Shown in pieces: positions 17,301-25,177 of a stretch of DNA of 33,062 nt. The stretch lies in the NCBI GenBank assembly GCA_014376785.1, contig JACMQW010000027.1, positions 1 to 33,062 on the forward strand, given 5' to 3'. A program made the position numbers and the translations under genes. The DNA comes from Oligoflexia bacterium. GTDB taxonomy: Bacteria > Bdellovibrionota > UBA1018. Position 1 is the first letter of the stretch. Every line of letters begins with the position of its first letter. The notes under the pieces are model-generated. The model was not told where the DNA came from, ran no database searches, and worked only from the letters and a program-made list of their open reading frames with translations.

Positions 17301-17514
17301 GCAAACTTGTCCGACGGACGCGATCACTTTCGGAGACATCAACAACCCCGAAAACACGGTCACAAAACTTCGCAAAGATGCCCGCGCCTTCCGGGTGCTT
17401 GAAGTCTTGAATACTGTCCCTGCTATTTCCTACCTTTCGAAGGTACGAAATAAAGAAGGCGAAAAGCACCACGGCGGAGAAGCCGCCGCAAATGGAGGTG
17501 AGCACCATGGGTGA
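14341..17514 (+). CDS. actB: Alternative complex III subunit B, molybdopterin oxidoreductase-like Fe-S protein
   Basis: A 1057-residue periplasmic subunit. A Tat-type signal, KRRDFLTLMGASMAMASFAC, starts at about residue 65 after the N-terminal extension typical of ActB. Residues about 90-750 form the molybdopterin-oxidoreductase-like part, which in known ActB proteins binds no molybdenum cofactor. The C-terminal ferredoxin part has four Cys groups: CTGCGSCIIGC (820-830), CQHCENAPCETVC (from 875), CVGTRYCQNNC (from 907), and CTFC (956) with CQQTC (986); in the family these hold three 4Fe-4S and one 3Fe-4S cluster. The C-terminus is His- and Gly-rich. The gene ends inside actD (8-bp overlap), leaving no room for actC. 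Confidence 0.95.
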   Translation: MSENLNSGLEDNAAFIPPRHWLGAEELSPTYWNDPKIKERRAQEFYDKPVETIDLIDKIDTKGIKRRDFLTLMGASMAMASFACARRPVHKIIPYVVKPEEITGGIANYYATVCPETGYGLLAKVREGRPIKLEGNPDHPMNRGALSARGQAHVLDLYDMDRAKEPMKVSRGKGSKAMKWEDADAEISAKLKQVAAGSGRIRVLSGRILGDTTEKLMGEFVGAFAAGAHIQFDDAVMDDLATGQAESYGTAVIPHYRFDLAETVLSLGADFLGTWGPSEEFSADWVKNRIPDPKNPKEAKLSKLFVVETMMSVTGANADERFPVRPDGVLKVAAAIAGEVARKKGISVPSQLAGYSLATVANDTGVSAKKITEISDALVASGSGKSLIVAGGLSSKTENAVGLQVIANFLNSTLGNDGSTVDGNGRASTKVGSRTSELSKLTMDMNRGAVDALIISNANPLFSIPRSLGFALAMAKVPLVIVIGDREDETVKFSDYLLPDHHFLENWGDAQPRGGVVALQQPTLAPIHSSRALGDTLLTWIKSADLKAKGLAGTVARAEEGKNTWHDYLKANWKETYAKGASFEGFWENSLRDGVLKNTATKSGSSRAFRSGSFTQVPSFRPASTGFSLALYSKVAIGDGNRANNPWLQEMPDPVTTSTWDNYLNMSPKAAEKLSIKQDDVVEFTSGPVSMDLPVNIQPGLHEGVVAAAIGYGREAAGKVGNGVGRDVKIFVDTATMAYSGAAVTVKKTGRRYQLAITQWHNSSEDRPIVNDITLAEFKANPKTANHTDPHLRMEEVPTMWEKHKYPGYRWGMTIDLNACTGCGSCIIGCQAENNIPVVGRDNVRKSREMHWIRIDRYYSGSPENPDVIFQPMLCQHCENAPCETVCPVLATVHDDEGMNSQIYNRCVGTRYCQNNCPYKVRRFNFFDHWKSYEGTMNLAWNPDVTVRTRGIMEKCTFCVQRIRDVKDKAKDEGRKVREVELKTACQQTCPTDAITFGDINNPENTVTKLRKDARAFRVLEVLNTVPAISYLSKVRNKEGEKHHGGEAAANGGEHHG
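17494..17499 (+). promoter_or_regulatory. Ribosome binding site of actD within actB
   Basis: GGAGGT stands seven bases before the ATG at 17507. It decides the actD start over the in-frame ATG at 17492, and it shows that the actB/actD junction is a normal coupled gene boundary. Confidence 0.7.
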
Positions 17515-18160
17515 TCCATCCGTTTACACGCCGGTAACGAAAACAGCCAAAGCTCCCGTTCTGGCGGGAGTGGTGGGTTTTTTTGAAAATCCTCAGTCGC
17601 TCATGGAAGCGACCAAGAAACTGCGCGAAGCAAACTATCAGAGCTTCGATGCTTTCAGCCCTTTTCCCATTCACGGGCTAGAGAAGGCGCAAGGGTTGAA
17701 GCGGTCGGCTCTCCCGTTCGTGACGATGGGCGCAGGGCTGACCGGATTTATGTGTGCAGTTTTGCTCCAAGGTTGGACGAGCGTTGTGAGTTGGCCGCTG
17801 AACGTCGGTGGAAAGCCGTACTGGTCTTGGCCTGCGTTTGTTCCGATTTTCTTTGAGTTGACCGTGTTGTTCGCAGGACTCGCTACGGTAGCGGGAATGT
17901 TAATTGTGAATGGCCTGCCGAATTTGAACAAACGGGCGTTTGATAACAACATCACTCGAGACCGTTTCGCATTGATGATTGATGCGCCGAAATTAAAGAC
18001 CGCAGAAGAACTCGGCGATATGGACGACGATGAGATTCTGAAATACCGGACACGTTTAGCAAAATTTAAGGCCTTCGAAGAATCAGAAGCGAAAAGTTTC
18101 TTAACCAATCTCGGGGCAATCGATGTGAAAGCTGTCGAGCAGCGGGGATGGTTCGAATGA
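17507..18160 (+). CDS. actD: Alternative complex III subunit D (DUF3341)
   Basis: A 217-residue membrane protein of the DUF3341/ActD family. The N-terminal cytoplasmic part contains LAGVVGFFENPQSLMEATKKL and a DAFSPFPIHGLEKAQGL block characteristic of ActD. Two membrane helices follow (around residues 68-88 and 108-134), then a charged C-terminal tail. ActD is a structural subunit without cofactors. In other organisms it follows actC, but here it follows actB directly. The stop overlaps the actE start (ATGA). Confidence 0.93.
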   Translation: MGDPSVYTPVTKTAKAPVLAGVVGFFENPQSLMEATKKLREANYQSFDAFSPFPIHGLEKAQGLKRSALPFVTMGAGLTGFMCAVLLQGWTSVVSWPLNVGGKPYWSWPAFVPIFFELTVLFAGLATVAGMLIVNGLPNLNKRAFDNNITRDRFALMIDAPKLKTAEELGDMDDDEILKYRTRLAKFKAFEESEAKSFLTNLGAIDVKAVEQRGWFE

Positions 18161-18711
18161 ATAAACAATTCATGAGTGCGCTGCTCATCGCGCTTTCGCT
18201 CATCACTCTTTCATCTTGCGGGAAACACGAAAAGCCTCACTTCATCTACATGCCTGACATGTACTGGACGAAGGGTTTGAAGTATCAGCAACCTGGAATG
18301 AAACCTCCTGTGCCAGGCACGATTTCTCGCGGTTATTATCCGATGCCAGTAGCAATGACTCTCGAAGAAGCAGGCAAAGCGTATCCGAACCCTCTGCGGG
18401 CAACCGCAGCGGTTCTAGCGCGTGGCCAGCACGTCTTTAATAATAACTGCATCGTCTGTCACGGGCCCGGGGGAGAAGGGGACGGCTACATCGTTCCGAA
18501 ATACCCTCGTCCGCCGTCTCTCCTGAGTGATAAGATCCGAAATTACGCAGACGGAAACATCTACCACGTCATCACGAATGGTCAGAATCTGATGAGTTCG
18601 TACGCGGGCCAAATTCGCCAGGAAGATCGCTGGGCGGTTATTCATTACATTCGGGCTCTTCAGCGTGCAAAAAAACCGACCGCTGCAGATTTGAAAACAG
18701 TCTCGAATTAA
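18157..18711 (+). CDS. actE: Alternative complex III subunit E, monoheme cytochrome c lipoprotein
   Basis: This 184-residue protein has a lipoprotein signal (MNKQFMSALLIALSLITLSSC, Cys21 as lipidation site) and one heme-c site, CIVCH at 98-102, followed by GPGGEGDG. The methionine ligand is probably in the NLMSSYAGQI region. It matches ActE, the lipid-anchored monoheme subunit that passes electrons on to a soluble or oxidase-bound cytochrome c. ATG 18157 overlaps the actD stop; actF begins 30 bases downstream. Confidence 0.92.
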   Translation: MNKQFMSALLIALSLITLSSCGKHEKPHFIYMPDMYWTKGLKYQQPGMKPPVPGTISRGYYPMPVAMTLEEAGKAYPNPLRATAAVLARGQHVFNNNCIVCHGPGGEGDGYIVPKYPRPPSLLSDKIRNYADGNIYHVITNGQNLMSSYAGQIRQEDRWAVIHYIRALQRAKKPTAADLKTVSN

Positions 18712-18741
18712 AAAATTAGTTTCGAAAATAGGAAGAATCAA

Positions 18742-19953
18742 ATGGCCCAAGGTCACACCGACAATCACTCCACTGAAATTAAAAACCCAGGCAGCTGGAA
18801 GCTTGAGTCCTCTACGCGGGGGATTTTCATTGGGATGGCCGTCGTCGGAATCGTAGGGTTGGTCGCTTCGATCATCCTCTCGCCGGTTCGTGGCTGGTCC
18901 GCGCTTCTGATGAATCACTTTTTCTTCATGAGCCTTGCGCTGGGCGGGCTATTCATTACGTCCATCCAGTACGTGACGAATGCGATGTGGTCCGCACCGG
19001 TGCGGAGGATTGCAGAGAGTTTTTCGGCCTATCTTCCGGTTGTCCTTGTTGGTTTCCTGATCATCTGCCTTGGAATTCCGCACCTTTTCAGTTGGTCGCA
19101 TTCGGAAATTGTTCAGGGTGATCCCGTGCTCGAACACAAAGCATCCTATTTGAACGTGACGTTTTTTGTGATTCGCAACTTGGTGGCGATCGCAGTCTGG
19201 TTTCTGCTGGGCAGAAAATTGGTCGGTAATTCCGTAGCTCAGGATGCGGATGGTAACCCCGTTTACACACTTCGTAATCGGGTGCTTTCCGGTGCCTTCA
19301 TCGTTCTGTTCGCTTTGACCTACACCATGTCGTCAATCGATCTTCTCATGTCTCTCGATCCGCATTGGTTTTCGACGATGTTCGGAGTCTATGCATTCGC
19401 AGGACTCTTTACGTCATCCCTCGCACTCCTCACGATTTTTACGATCGTGCTCCTGAGAAAAGGATTGCTCAAAGGGATTGTGAACGACAATCATCTTCAT
19501 GATTTGGGCAAGTTCATGTTCGCCTTCACGATTTTCTGGGCCTACATCGCATTCTCCCAATACATGTTGATTTGGTACGCGAACCTTCCGGAAGAAACGA
19601 TGTACTTCATGCACCGTTTCGACGGCGGCTGGAAGGGGATTACGATCTTCCTTCTCCTCGGAAAATTCTTAGTTCCTTTTTTCGCCCTTCTGCCACGCGA
19701 GGCTAAGCGCGATGCCGGTCGACTAATGAAAGTCGCGATCTGGATTCTTTTCGCTCAATGGATCGATCTGATTTGGATCATCCAGCCTGAGTTTTTCAAA
19801 GACGGGCCTAAGATTGGATTTCCGGAAGTGGCGGGACTCTTGGCTTTCGGCGGGATCTTCTGTTTGATGGTTACTCGGTTTCTCGGGACGCATAACATCG
19901 TTGCGATTAAAGATCCGAAGCTTGCTGAATCCGTTCTTCATCATCATCAGTAA
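18742..19953 (+). CDS. actF: Alternative complex III subunit F (NrfD-like membrane subunit)
   Basis: A 403-residue polytopic protein with about ten membrane helices. The block NHFFFMSLALGGLFITSIQY, followed by TNAMWSAPVRRIAESF, is characteristic of ActF, the smaller of the two NrfD-like ACIII subunits. TYTMSSIDLLMSLDPHWFSTMFGVY is another family block. AGGAAG stands six bases before the ATG. ActF and ActC are related. I call this ActF from its motifs, its length (ActC is nearer 450-480 residues) and its place at the end of the cluster. The C-terminus ends in HHHQ. Confidence 0.9.
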   Translation: MAQGHTDNHSTEIKNPGSWKLESSTRGIFIGMAVVGIVGLVASIILSPVRGWSALLMNHFFFMSLALGGLFITSIQYVTNAMWSAPVRRIAESFSAYLPVVLVGFLIICLGIPHLFSWSHSEIVQGDPVLEHKASYLNVTFFVIRNLVAIAVWFLLGRKLVGNSVAQDADGNPVYTLRNRVLSGAFIVLFALTYTMSSIDLLMSLDPHWFSTMFGVYAFAGLFTSSLALLTIFTIVLLRKGLLKGIVNDNHLHDLGKFMFAFTIFWAYIAFSQYMLIWYANLPEETMYFMHRFDGGWKGITIFLLLGKFLVPFFALLPREAKRDAGRLMKVAIWILFAQWIDLIWIIQPEFFKDGPKIGFPEVAGLLAFGGIFCLMVTRFLGTHNIVAIKDPKLAESVLHHHQ

Positions 19954-20104
19954 TTACCATTAGTAATTTCAGTTCAGTATTTGGTGATCCTAACTACCTG
20001 CTTGATCGGTAGGAGATTGCATCCTCCACAAGGTTCGATTACGAAAAGAAGCTCGGTTTACTGGGCTTCTGAATATTAATCAGCTTTGAGCAGGGGATGT
20101 TTTC
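19954..20104. promoter_or_regulatory. Intergenic region after actF with hairpins
   Basis: No gene is visible. A short AT-rich inverted repeat (AATTAC/GTAATT, 19952-19968) overlaps the actF stop. A better stem, AGAAGCTC (20047-20054) with GGGCTTCT (20063-20070), lies upstream of the next gene. Neither is followed by a clear T-run, so I do not call a terminator. The next gene's ribosome site is probably GGGGAT just before 20105. Confidence 0.3.
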
Positions 20105-20533
20105 ATGTCGAAATGGATTTTGGTCGCCAGTTTATTTTCAGCCACTGTAGCTCAGGCATGTCCCGACCTCAGCGGTGAATACTCGCAGTGCCGTTCACAG
20201 ACCGGAGAGGCGGAAGTCTCTCGTGAGAGTATCTCGCAAAGGAGTCAAGACGGCACTGAAGTATACTCTGTAAGCTCCGATAATCTGGAACCCATGGAAT
20301 ATGTGGCGGACGGTGAGACTTATTCGGTGGACGCCCCAGATTCTAACCTGACTTACGATACGACTGCTACCTGCGAAGACGATGCCTTAGAGGTGGATAT
20401 CGTCGCTCGACTAGCGGGCTTCAAAGTCGGCAGTGGGCACGTCACCACCCGTAAGAATGGAAATCAGCTCACTCAAGAAATTCATTTTTCATCACCGGCT
20501 AAGAGTGTGGATGACACCGTCACCTGCGAGTAG
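20105..20533 (+). CDS. Small secreted protein of unknown function
   Basis: A 142-residue protein. Residues 1-18 (MSKWILVASLFSATVAQA) form a Sec signal peptide, and mature Cys residues begin at CPDLSGEYSQC. Four Cys in the mature protein (about 19, 29, 96 and 141) suggest two disulfides in the periplasm or outside the cell. The rest is acidic, Ser/Thr-rich and beta-prone, with a lipocalin-like feel (CPDLSG-Y at the N-terminus), but I recognise no family. It stands alone, upstream of a strong terminator shared with the convergent OmpA-like gene. Confidence 0.7.
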   Translation: MSKWILVASLFSATVAQACPDLSGEYSQCRSQTGEAEVSRESISQRSQDGTEVYSVSSDNLEPMEYVADGETYSVDAPDSNLTYDTTATCEDDALEVDIVARLAGFKVGSGHVTTRKNGNQLTQEIHFSSPAKSVDDTVTCE

Positions 20534-20571
20534 CCCTGAATGAGACGTCAACTTCGGAGAGCTCCGAAATT

Positions 20572-20611
20572 AAAAAAAGCCCCGGCTGTCAAAGACAGTC
20601 GGGGCTTTTTT
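20572..20611. terminator. Bidirectional rho-independent terminator
   Basis: A 12-bp stem, GCCCCGGCTGTC (20579-20590) with GACAGTCGGGGC (20594-20605) and one G-T pair, has an AAA loop and is flanked by seven A on the left and six T on the right. It can end transcription of the small secreted protein on the plus strand and of the OmpA-like lipoprotein on the minus strand. Confidence 0.93.
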
Positions 20612-20660
20612 AATGAAATTTATTTTGGAGAAGTTCGCGTTGGAAACATCCCCAAGAGGG

Positions 20661-22115
20661 TTAGTTTACAGACGTTCCCGTGTTAGCTGGAGTTTCATTG
20701 CGGCTCGTATTCTGGCCAGAGTCGGATTTCATTTCTGCTTTAGCAGGAGTGATGATGACGTCTACCCGGCGGTTCGTCGCGCGACCTTCTTTGGTTTTGT
20801 TCGAAGTGATGGGGCGAGTGAAGCCGTATCCTTTCGTTTCCAGGTGATCGCTCGTGATTGCATTGGTGCTCACAAGGTACTCGCCGACTGCTTTAGCGCG
20901 AGTGTCCGAAAGCTTCATGTTCGCATCTTTCGATCCTACGGAATCCGTGTGACCTTCAACCACGACGCTTTGGGCGCCCATGGTTTCCACGACGTCTTTC
21001 ACTTTCGAAAGCACATCTAAGGATTCTTTTGGGAGATCCGAACGGCCGGTAGCGAATTGCATCTTTTTCAAACGAATGAGGAGCTTGTCGCCTTGGCGAT
21101 AAACTTCAGCTTCGCTCTTATCGAAGTTCTGCTGAGCCGATTTGAACGCATCGTTGAAACGCTGATCTTCAGAAAGCTTCGCGTTCTCGGCGCTTACTGC
21201 TCCGATGACGGCAGACTGGTTGCGAACTGTTTGGCGAGAAGATGCGAGCTGGGCTGCGCGTTGTTCAGCCGTCAGATTTGCTGCGTTCGCTTCGTTTTGG
21301 CGTTTTTCCAAATCGAGGGCGATGGCTTCCGGGGTGCCTTCTTTAGCGCCCTTAGCGAGCTTCGTGATGTTCATCAAACGCTTCGCTTCGTTACGAGCGT
21401 CTTCCGAAGTACGGGAGATCGTCGCCATGTCGTGGCGATCGGTTTCGATGGCGCGTTCTGCGATCTGAAGCTTTGCTTCAGCCGAAATCAGAGTGTTCTT
21501 CGCAAGCTTTTCAGCTTTCATTTTTTTAGCAGATTCGATCAAAGCTTTTGAATCATCTAGATTCTTCGCTTTGATGGAGTCGAGTTCCACTGCGAGGTAC
21601 TTTTGTTGAAGTTCGCCGCGACGTTCGACCGAGAGTTTGTAGTCATTTTTTTCGAAGTCGTGAGTAACGTCAGTCAGTGCGCTATCGGCTGACTTCAGTT
21701 TGTCTGCACGAAGGCGTGGAGCATCCGCTGCAAGTGCATCGCCACGAGCTTTCACCACAGAAGGGATGGTTTCTCCAGCTCGAGCCGTGATCGCATTCGC
21801 TGCATCAAGGTGTGCTCGGGCATAGCCGAGGTCATCGAGGACGTCTTGGTTCGACTTGCGATTTTGATTTTCTTTTTTAGCGTCGGCTAGCTTCTCGCGT
21901 GCGTCTGCAAAGTGCCCTGGAGAAAGAACGTTTGCTTGATTTTTCATCGCAGCGTCCATTTCGCCGTCCAGACGAGTGATTTCGTCCGTAGCGGAAGTGG
22001 TAGAAGCGTAGTCGTATTTTTTGACACCGCTAGCGCAGCTTGCCAGAGTGATCATGGCGAGAAGAGCGGAAGTGGACATGAGCGCGAAGCTTCGTCCTAA
22101 TAGAGGCTTTTTCAT
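20661..22115 (-). CDS. OmpA-family lipoprotein with long helical N-terminal region
   Basis: This 484-residue protein has a lipoprotein signal (MITLASC, Cys27) and a C-terminal OmpA/Pal-like peptidoglycan-binding domain (about 345-462): FATGRSDLPKESLDVLSKV, VEGHTDSVGSKDANMKLSDTR and GRATNRRVDV are the standard motifs. The middle (about 40-340) is Ala/Lys/Glu-rich helix with repeated ADAREKLADAKKE-like and EAKLQIAERAI stretches, resembling DUF4398-type regions. It probably links the outer membrane to peptidoglycan. AAGGA is eight bases before the ATG. It lies 125 bp downstream of cyoE on the same strand and ends near the bidirectional terminator. Confidence 0.9.
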   Translation of the reverse strand: MKKPLLGRSFALMSTSALLAMITLASCASGVKKYDYASTTSATDEITRLDGEMDAAMKNQANVLSPGHFADAREKLADAKKENQNRKSNQDVLDDLGYARAHLDAANAITARAGETIPSVVKARGDALAADAPRLRADKLKSADSALTDVTHDFEKNDYKLSVERRGELQQKYLAVELDSIKAKNLDDSKALIESAKKMKAEKLAKNTLISAEAKLQIAERAIETDRHDMATISRTSEDARNEAKRLMNITKLAKGAKEGTPEAIALDLEKRQNEANAANLTAEQRAAQLASSRQTVRNQSAVIGAVSAENAKLSEDQRFNDAFKSAQQNFDKSEAEVYRQGDKLLIRLKKMQFATGRSDLPKESLDVLSKVKDVVETMGAQSVVVEGHTDSVGSKDANMKLSDTRAKAVGEYLVSTNAITSDHLETKGYGFTRPITSNKTKEGRATNRRVDVIITPAKAEMKSDSGQNTSRNETPANTGTSVN

Positions 22116-22240
22116 GGAGTCATCCTTTCAAGAGATGGAGTCGAATACATTTTAGGTTTCCCACCTACTTATCAAGTTTTGCGCCACTATCTTGGGACAA
22201 TACGCCCCTTTCGCTCGATTCGCATTGGCGAAGTGAGCCC

Positions 22241-23161
22241 CTAGCGGGTCAGGTGTTGGATCAGGTAAATCGACCAGAGATCCGCAACCACCGCTCCGAT
22301 GAAGCCAATCAGCGAGAAGTTAATCCATAGGAAAAACCGGAGCCAAAACTTAGAAGTCGGATCGACGACCTGTTCGCCTCCGCGCGCGAAATGACGAAGC
22401 TCCCAGAGAAGCTTCGCACTTAAAAGAATGGCCACGGCGAGGTATCCCGATCCCACCGGCAGGAAGAGGGGGGCGCCCAAAGCGAGGCCGCAATAAGCGA
22501 GGCACCATACGACGATGTGGCCGATCGTCAGCTGTGTTCCTCGAGCTACGGGAAGGGTGGGCACTCCGCCTTTCAAATAGTCATCGGTAAAGCGCAGAGC
22601 CAGTACCCAGAAATGGGGCATTTGCCAAAAAAAGAGAATGAAGAAAAGATAGATTCCACCCGGCGCGAAAACCTCACCGCTTGCGGATGCATACCCCATT
22701 AGAATAGGGAGTGCTCCCGGCAGGGCGCCCGGGATCGCAGCAAACGGCATCGTCCGTTTCCACCAAAGCGTGTAAAGCAGGTTGTAAGAAAAAACAGCGA
22801 GCGCCCCTAGGATCACTAGATTCCAAGAAAGGGTAGCGAGCAGCGCTAAGCCGATGATTACCGTAAGGCAAGAAAAGATCAGCACGTGTCTTTCGGAAAT
22901 CCGTCCGGAAGGTAGGGGTCTCTTTGCCGTGCGAGGCATTCGGGCATCCATCTCTCGGTCTTGCCAGTGGTTGAGTGCGCTCGATCCTGAAGCCACAAAA
23001 AGAACACCGAAGAGAGTGACGACCAGTCGCCCCCAATTCATCGGTTGTTCAAAGGGGTGGCCCGCAAGGTACCCGCCTAAAACACTGATCAGGACGAGGG
23101 CGACGATACCCGACTTCGAGAGCTCGCGGTAAATCGAGAAAGTGGATCGGAAAGGGTGCAT
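22241..23161 (-). CDS. cyoE: Heme O synthase (protoheme IX farnesyltransferase)
   Basis: A 306-residue UbiA-family inner-membrane prenyltransferase that adds a farnesyl group to heme b to make heme O, the precursor of heme A for the neighbouring caa3 oxidase. The first Asp-rich motif is NHWQDREMD (64-72), followed by ARMPRTAKRPLPSG. The second is RFTDDYLKGG (about 190-199), then PTLPVARG. About eight or nine membrane helices are visible. It is divergent from the SCO gene, with 104 bases between the starts. The heme A synthase gene (ctaA) is not in this window. Also named ctaB. Confidence 0.95.
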   Translation of the reverse strand: MHPFRSTFSIYRELSKSGIVALVLISVLGGYLAGHPFEQPMNWGRLVVTLFGVLFVASGSSALNHWQDREMDARMPRTAKRPLPSGRISERHVLIFSCLTVIIGLALLATLSWNLVILGALAVFSYNLLYTLWWKRTMPFAAIPGALPGALPILMGYASASGEVFAPGGIYLFFILFFWQMPHFWVLALRFTDDYLKGGVPTLPVARGTQLTIGHIVVWCLAYCGLALGAPLFLPVGSGYLAVAILLSAKLLWELRHFARGGEQVVDPTSKFWLRFFLWINFSLIGFIGAVVADLWSIYLIQHLTR

Positions 23162-23265
23162 CTCTTTCGAATTACCTTAGTCTGGACCGCCTTTCCACGG
23201 AGTTATCTGAAGCCGGATGAAAACGGAGAGTGTTTTTCGTCATCAGCAGGAGTAAAAAGACGCGT

Positions 23266-24138
23266 ATGAAAACTCACCGGAATCGGAAGCTGAAAGAACT
23301 CTTCGCTGCAGGTCTGGTTATTCTAATGGGATGTTGTGCTCTTCCCATCGTTGCTAGCGCCGACGGGTACGTGAATGCGAAAGCAGTGGGTAATCAAACC
23401 CTTTCGGAAAAGGGACCGGATACCAAGGGAATCGGGATTACTGAAAAATTAGGGGATTCGATCGATCTGAATTTGCACTTCTCCGATGAGACGGGAAAGA
23501 CCGTTCGACTGGGAGAATTCTTTGAAAAAAAGAAGCCCGTCATCGTTAGTATGGCGTACTACCAATGTCCAATGCTGTGCGGCATTGTCTTGAACGGGTT
23601 AGTGGATGGCATGAAGGGCATGAGCTGGGTGGCCGGAAAAGAGTTCACGCTGGTGAATGTGAGCTTCGACCCGCGAGAGAAACCAACGCTCGCGGCGACC
23701 AAAAAAAAGAACCTCATCGAAGCGCTCGGAAAACCCGAAGCAAGCAGCGGCTGGCATTTTTTGACCGGTGAGGAGAGTCAGATTAAAACTCTCGCAAGCC
23801 AGTTAGGATTCGGTTATCGTTGGGATGAAAACGAAAAGCAATTTGCGCATGGCGCGGGCATTTTTGTCCTGACTCCCGAAGGGAAACTCTCCAGAGTCCT
23901 CTACGGAATTCAGTACAGGCCGTCCGACTTGCGTCTATCGCTCCTCGAGGCTTCGAACGGAAAAGTAGGGACGATTATCGATCGAATCGTACTTTTTTGT
24001 TACAGCTACAACCCGAAAATGCGTCAGTATTCCGTGACGTTAACTCGGATTGTTCAATTGGGCGCAGTCGTAACGATGTTGATTTTGGGTGGGTTCATTG
24101 CGGCTTCTTTGAAGCGGGACCGCCGCAGCAGTTCTTAA
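23266..24138 (+). CDS. SCO1/SenC-family copper chaperone
   Basis: About 290 residues with an N-terminal signal or anchor sequence (residues about 10-31) and a thioredoxin-like SCO domain. The copper ligands are CPMLC (Cys101 and Cys105) and His195 (FAHGAGIFVLTPEG). A C-terminal membrane helix (about 262-281) anchors it in the inner membrane. SCO proteins deliver copper to the CuA site of subunit II, and coxB starts only 13 bases downstream. I prefer ATG 23266, preceded by AGGAG at 23248-23252, over the GTG at 23230. Confidence 0.9.
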   Translation: MKTHRNRKLKELFAAGLVILMGCCALPIVASADGYVNAKAVGNQTLSEKGPDTKGIGITEKLGDSIDLNLHFSDETGKTVRLGEFFEKKKPVIVSMAYYQCPMLCGIVLNGLVDGMKGMSWVAGKEFTLVNVSFDPREKPTLAATKKKNLIEALGKPEASSGWHFLTGEESQIKTLASQLGFGYRWDENEKQFAHGAGIFVLTPEGKLSRVLYGIQYRPSDLRLSLLEASNGKVGTIIDRIVLFCYSYNPKMRQYSVTLTRIVQLGAVVTMLILGGFIAASLKRDRRSSS

Positions 24139-24151
24139 TACGGAGTGGGTT

Positions 24152-25177
24152 ATGCTAAATCAGATCTACACCAAGGGAGCCGGGTTACCATTACAGGGTT
24201 CCGACGTGGCCGTCGCCTGGGATGGACTTTATTGGTTCCTCTTTTGGCTGAGTGTCTTCTTTTTTGTCCTAGTGGTTGGCGGGATGATTTATTTCGCGAT
24301 CGTCTATCGCCAGCGCGAAGGAAAGAAAGCAAAATACATCGTCGATAATCACTTGCTTGAAGCGACTTGGACGGTCATCCCGACGGTTCTGCTTCTGGTG
24401 ATTTTCGCTTGGGGCTGGAACGTCTACAAGCGCATGGTCCAGCCACCTTCCGACGCAATGGAAGTCCGAGTGATCGGGAAGCAGTGGCTCTGGAATTTCC
24501 AATATGAAGACGGACGACTCGAGACCAATAAACTCGTTGTCCCGATTCATAAGCCGGTAAAACTTCTGATGACGTCTGAAGACGTTCTGCATTCTTTTTT
24601 CATTCCGAACTTCCGCGTGAAGTCGGACGTCGTTCCCGGCATGTACACGACCGTTTGGTTCGAAGCGAAAGTTCCGGGCGAGCACCAAGTTTTCTGTACT
24701 GAATACTGCGGAACCTCTCACTCCGGTATGCTCGCTAAGATCGAAGTCCTTGAACCGGCTCAGTACGAACTTTGGAAGGCGAACAAGCCTTATACCTTGA
24801 GCGGTGTGAGAACCATTTCCAGCGATATCTTCGCGGCTAGACGAGCGGCTGGGGAAAGCACTCAACTGAAGTCTGAAACGATTCCACTTCCCGAGCAGGG
24901 GAAGAAACTCGTCGAAGCGAAAGGTTGCACCGCTTGCCATTCCGCGGATGGTTCTGCTCGCATCGGCCCGAGCTACAAAGGAATTTTCGGGCATGAAGCC
25001 GAGCTGGCCAACGGTGAAAAGGTCACCGTTGATGAGAATTACATTTCCGAATCGATTCGGAAGCCGCAAGCAAAAGTGGTCAAAGGCTTTAACCCGGTCA
25101 TGCCTCCTTACACGAAGGAAATGATCAGTGAGACTGAGATGAATGCGATCATCGCTTACATCAAAAGTCTAAAATAA
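24152..25177 (+). CDS. coxB: Cytochrome c oxidase subunit II with fused cytochrome c (caa3 type)
   Basis: This 341-residue subunit has two N-terminal membrane helices (about 25-48 and 70-90), then the CuA domain: HSFFIPNFRVKSDVVPGMY and FCTEYCGTSHSGM (Cys182 and Cys186) with the ligand His and Met. A C-terminal cytochrome c domain carries CTACH at 259-263, with the Met ligand near VMPPYTKEM. The fusion defines a caa3-type oxidase, which accepts electrons directly from a donor such as ACIII. CGGAG precedes the ATG. The stop codon falls within a short tandem repeat that fills the gap to coxA. Confidence 0.97.
   Translation: MLNQIYTKGAGLPLQGSDVAVAWDGLYWFLFWLSVFFFVLVVGGMIYFAIVYRQREGKKAKYIVDNHLLEATWTVIPTVLLLVIFAWGWNVYKRMVQPPSDAMEVRVIGKQWLWNFQYEDGRLETNKLVVPIHKPVKLLMTSEDVLHSFFIPNFRVKSDVVPGMYTTVWFEAKVPGEHQVFCTEYCGTSHSGMLAKIEVLEPAQYELWKANKPYTLSGVRTISSDIFAARRAAGESTQLKSETIPLPEQGKKLVEAKGCTACHSADGSARIGPSYKGIFGHEAELANGEKVTVDENYISESIRKPQAKVVKGFNPVMPPYTKEMISETEMNAIIAYIKSLK

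Noticed and set aside
15991-17508. A 505-codon open frame antisense to actB
   Set aside because: It is fully covered by the well-supported actB frame with its Cys motifs; its translation has no recognisable domain and it arises from codon bias.
24269-25069. A 266-codon open frame antisense to coxB
   Set aside because: coxB shows intact CuA and heme motifs on the other strand; the antisense translation resembles nothing.
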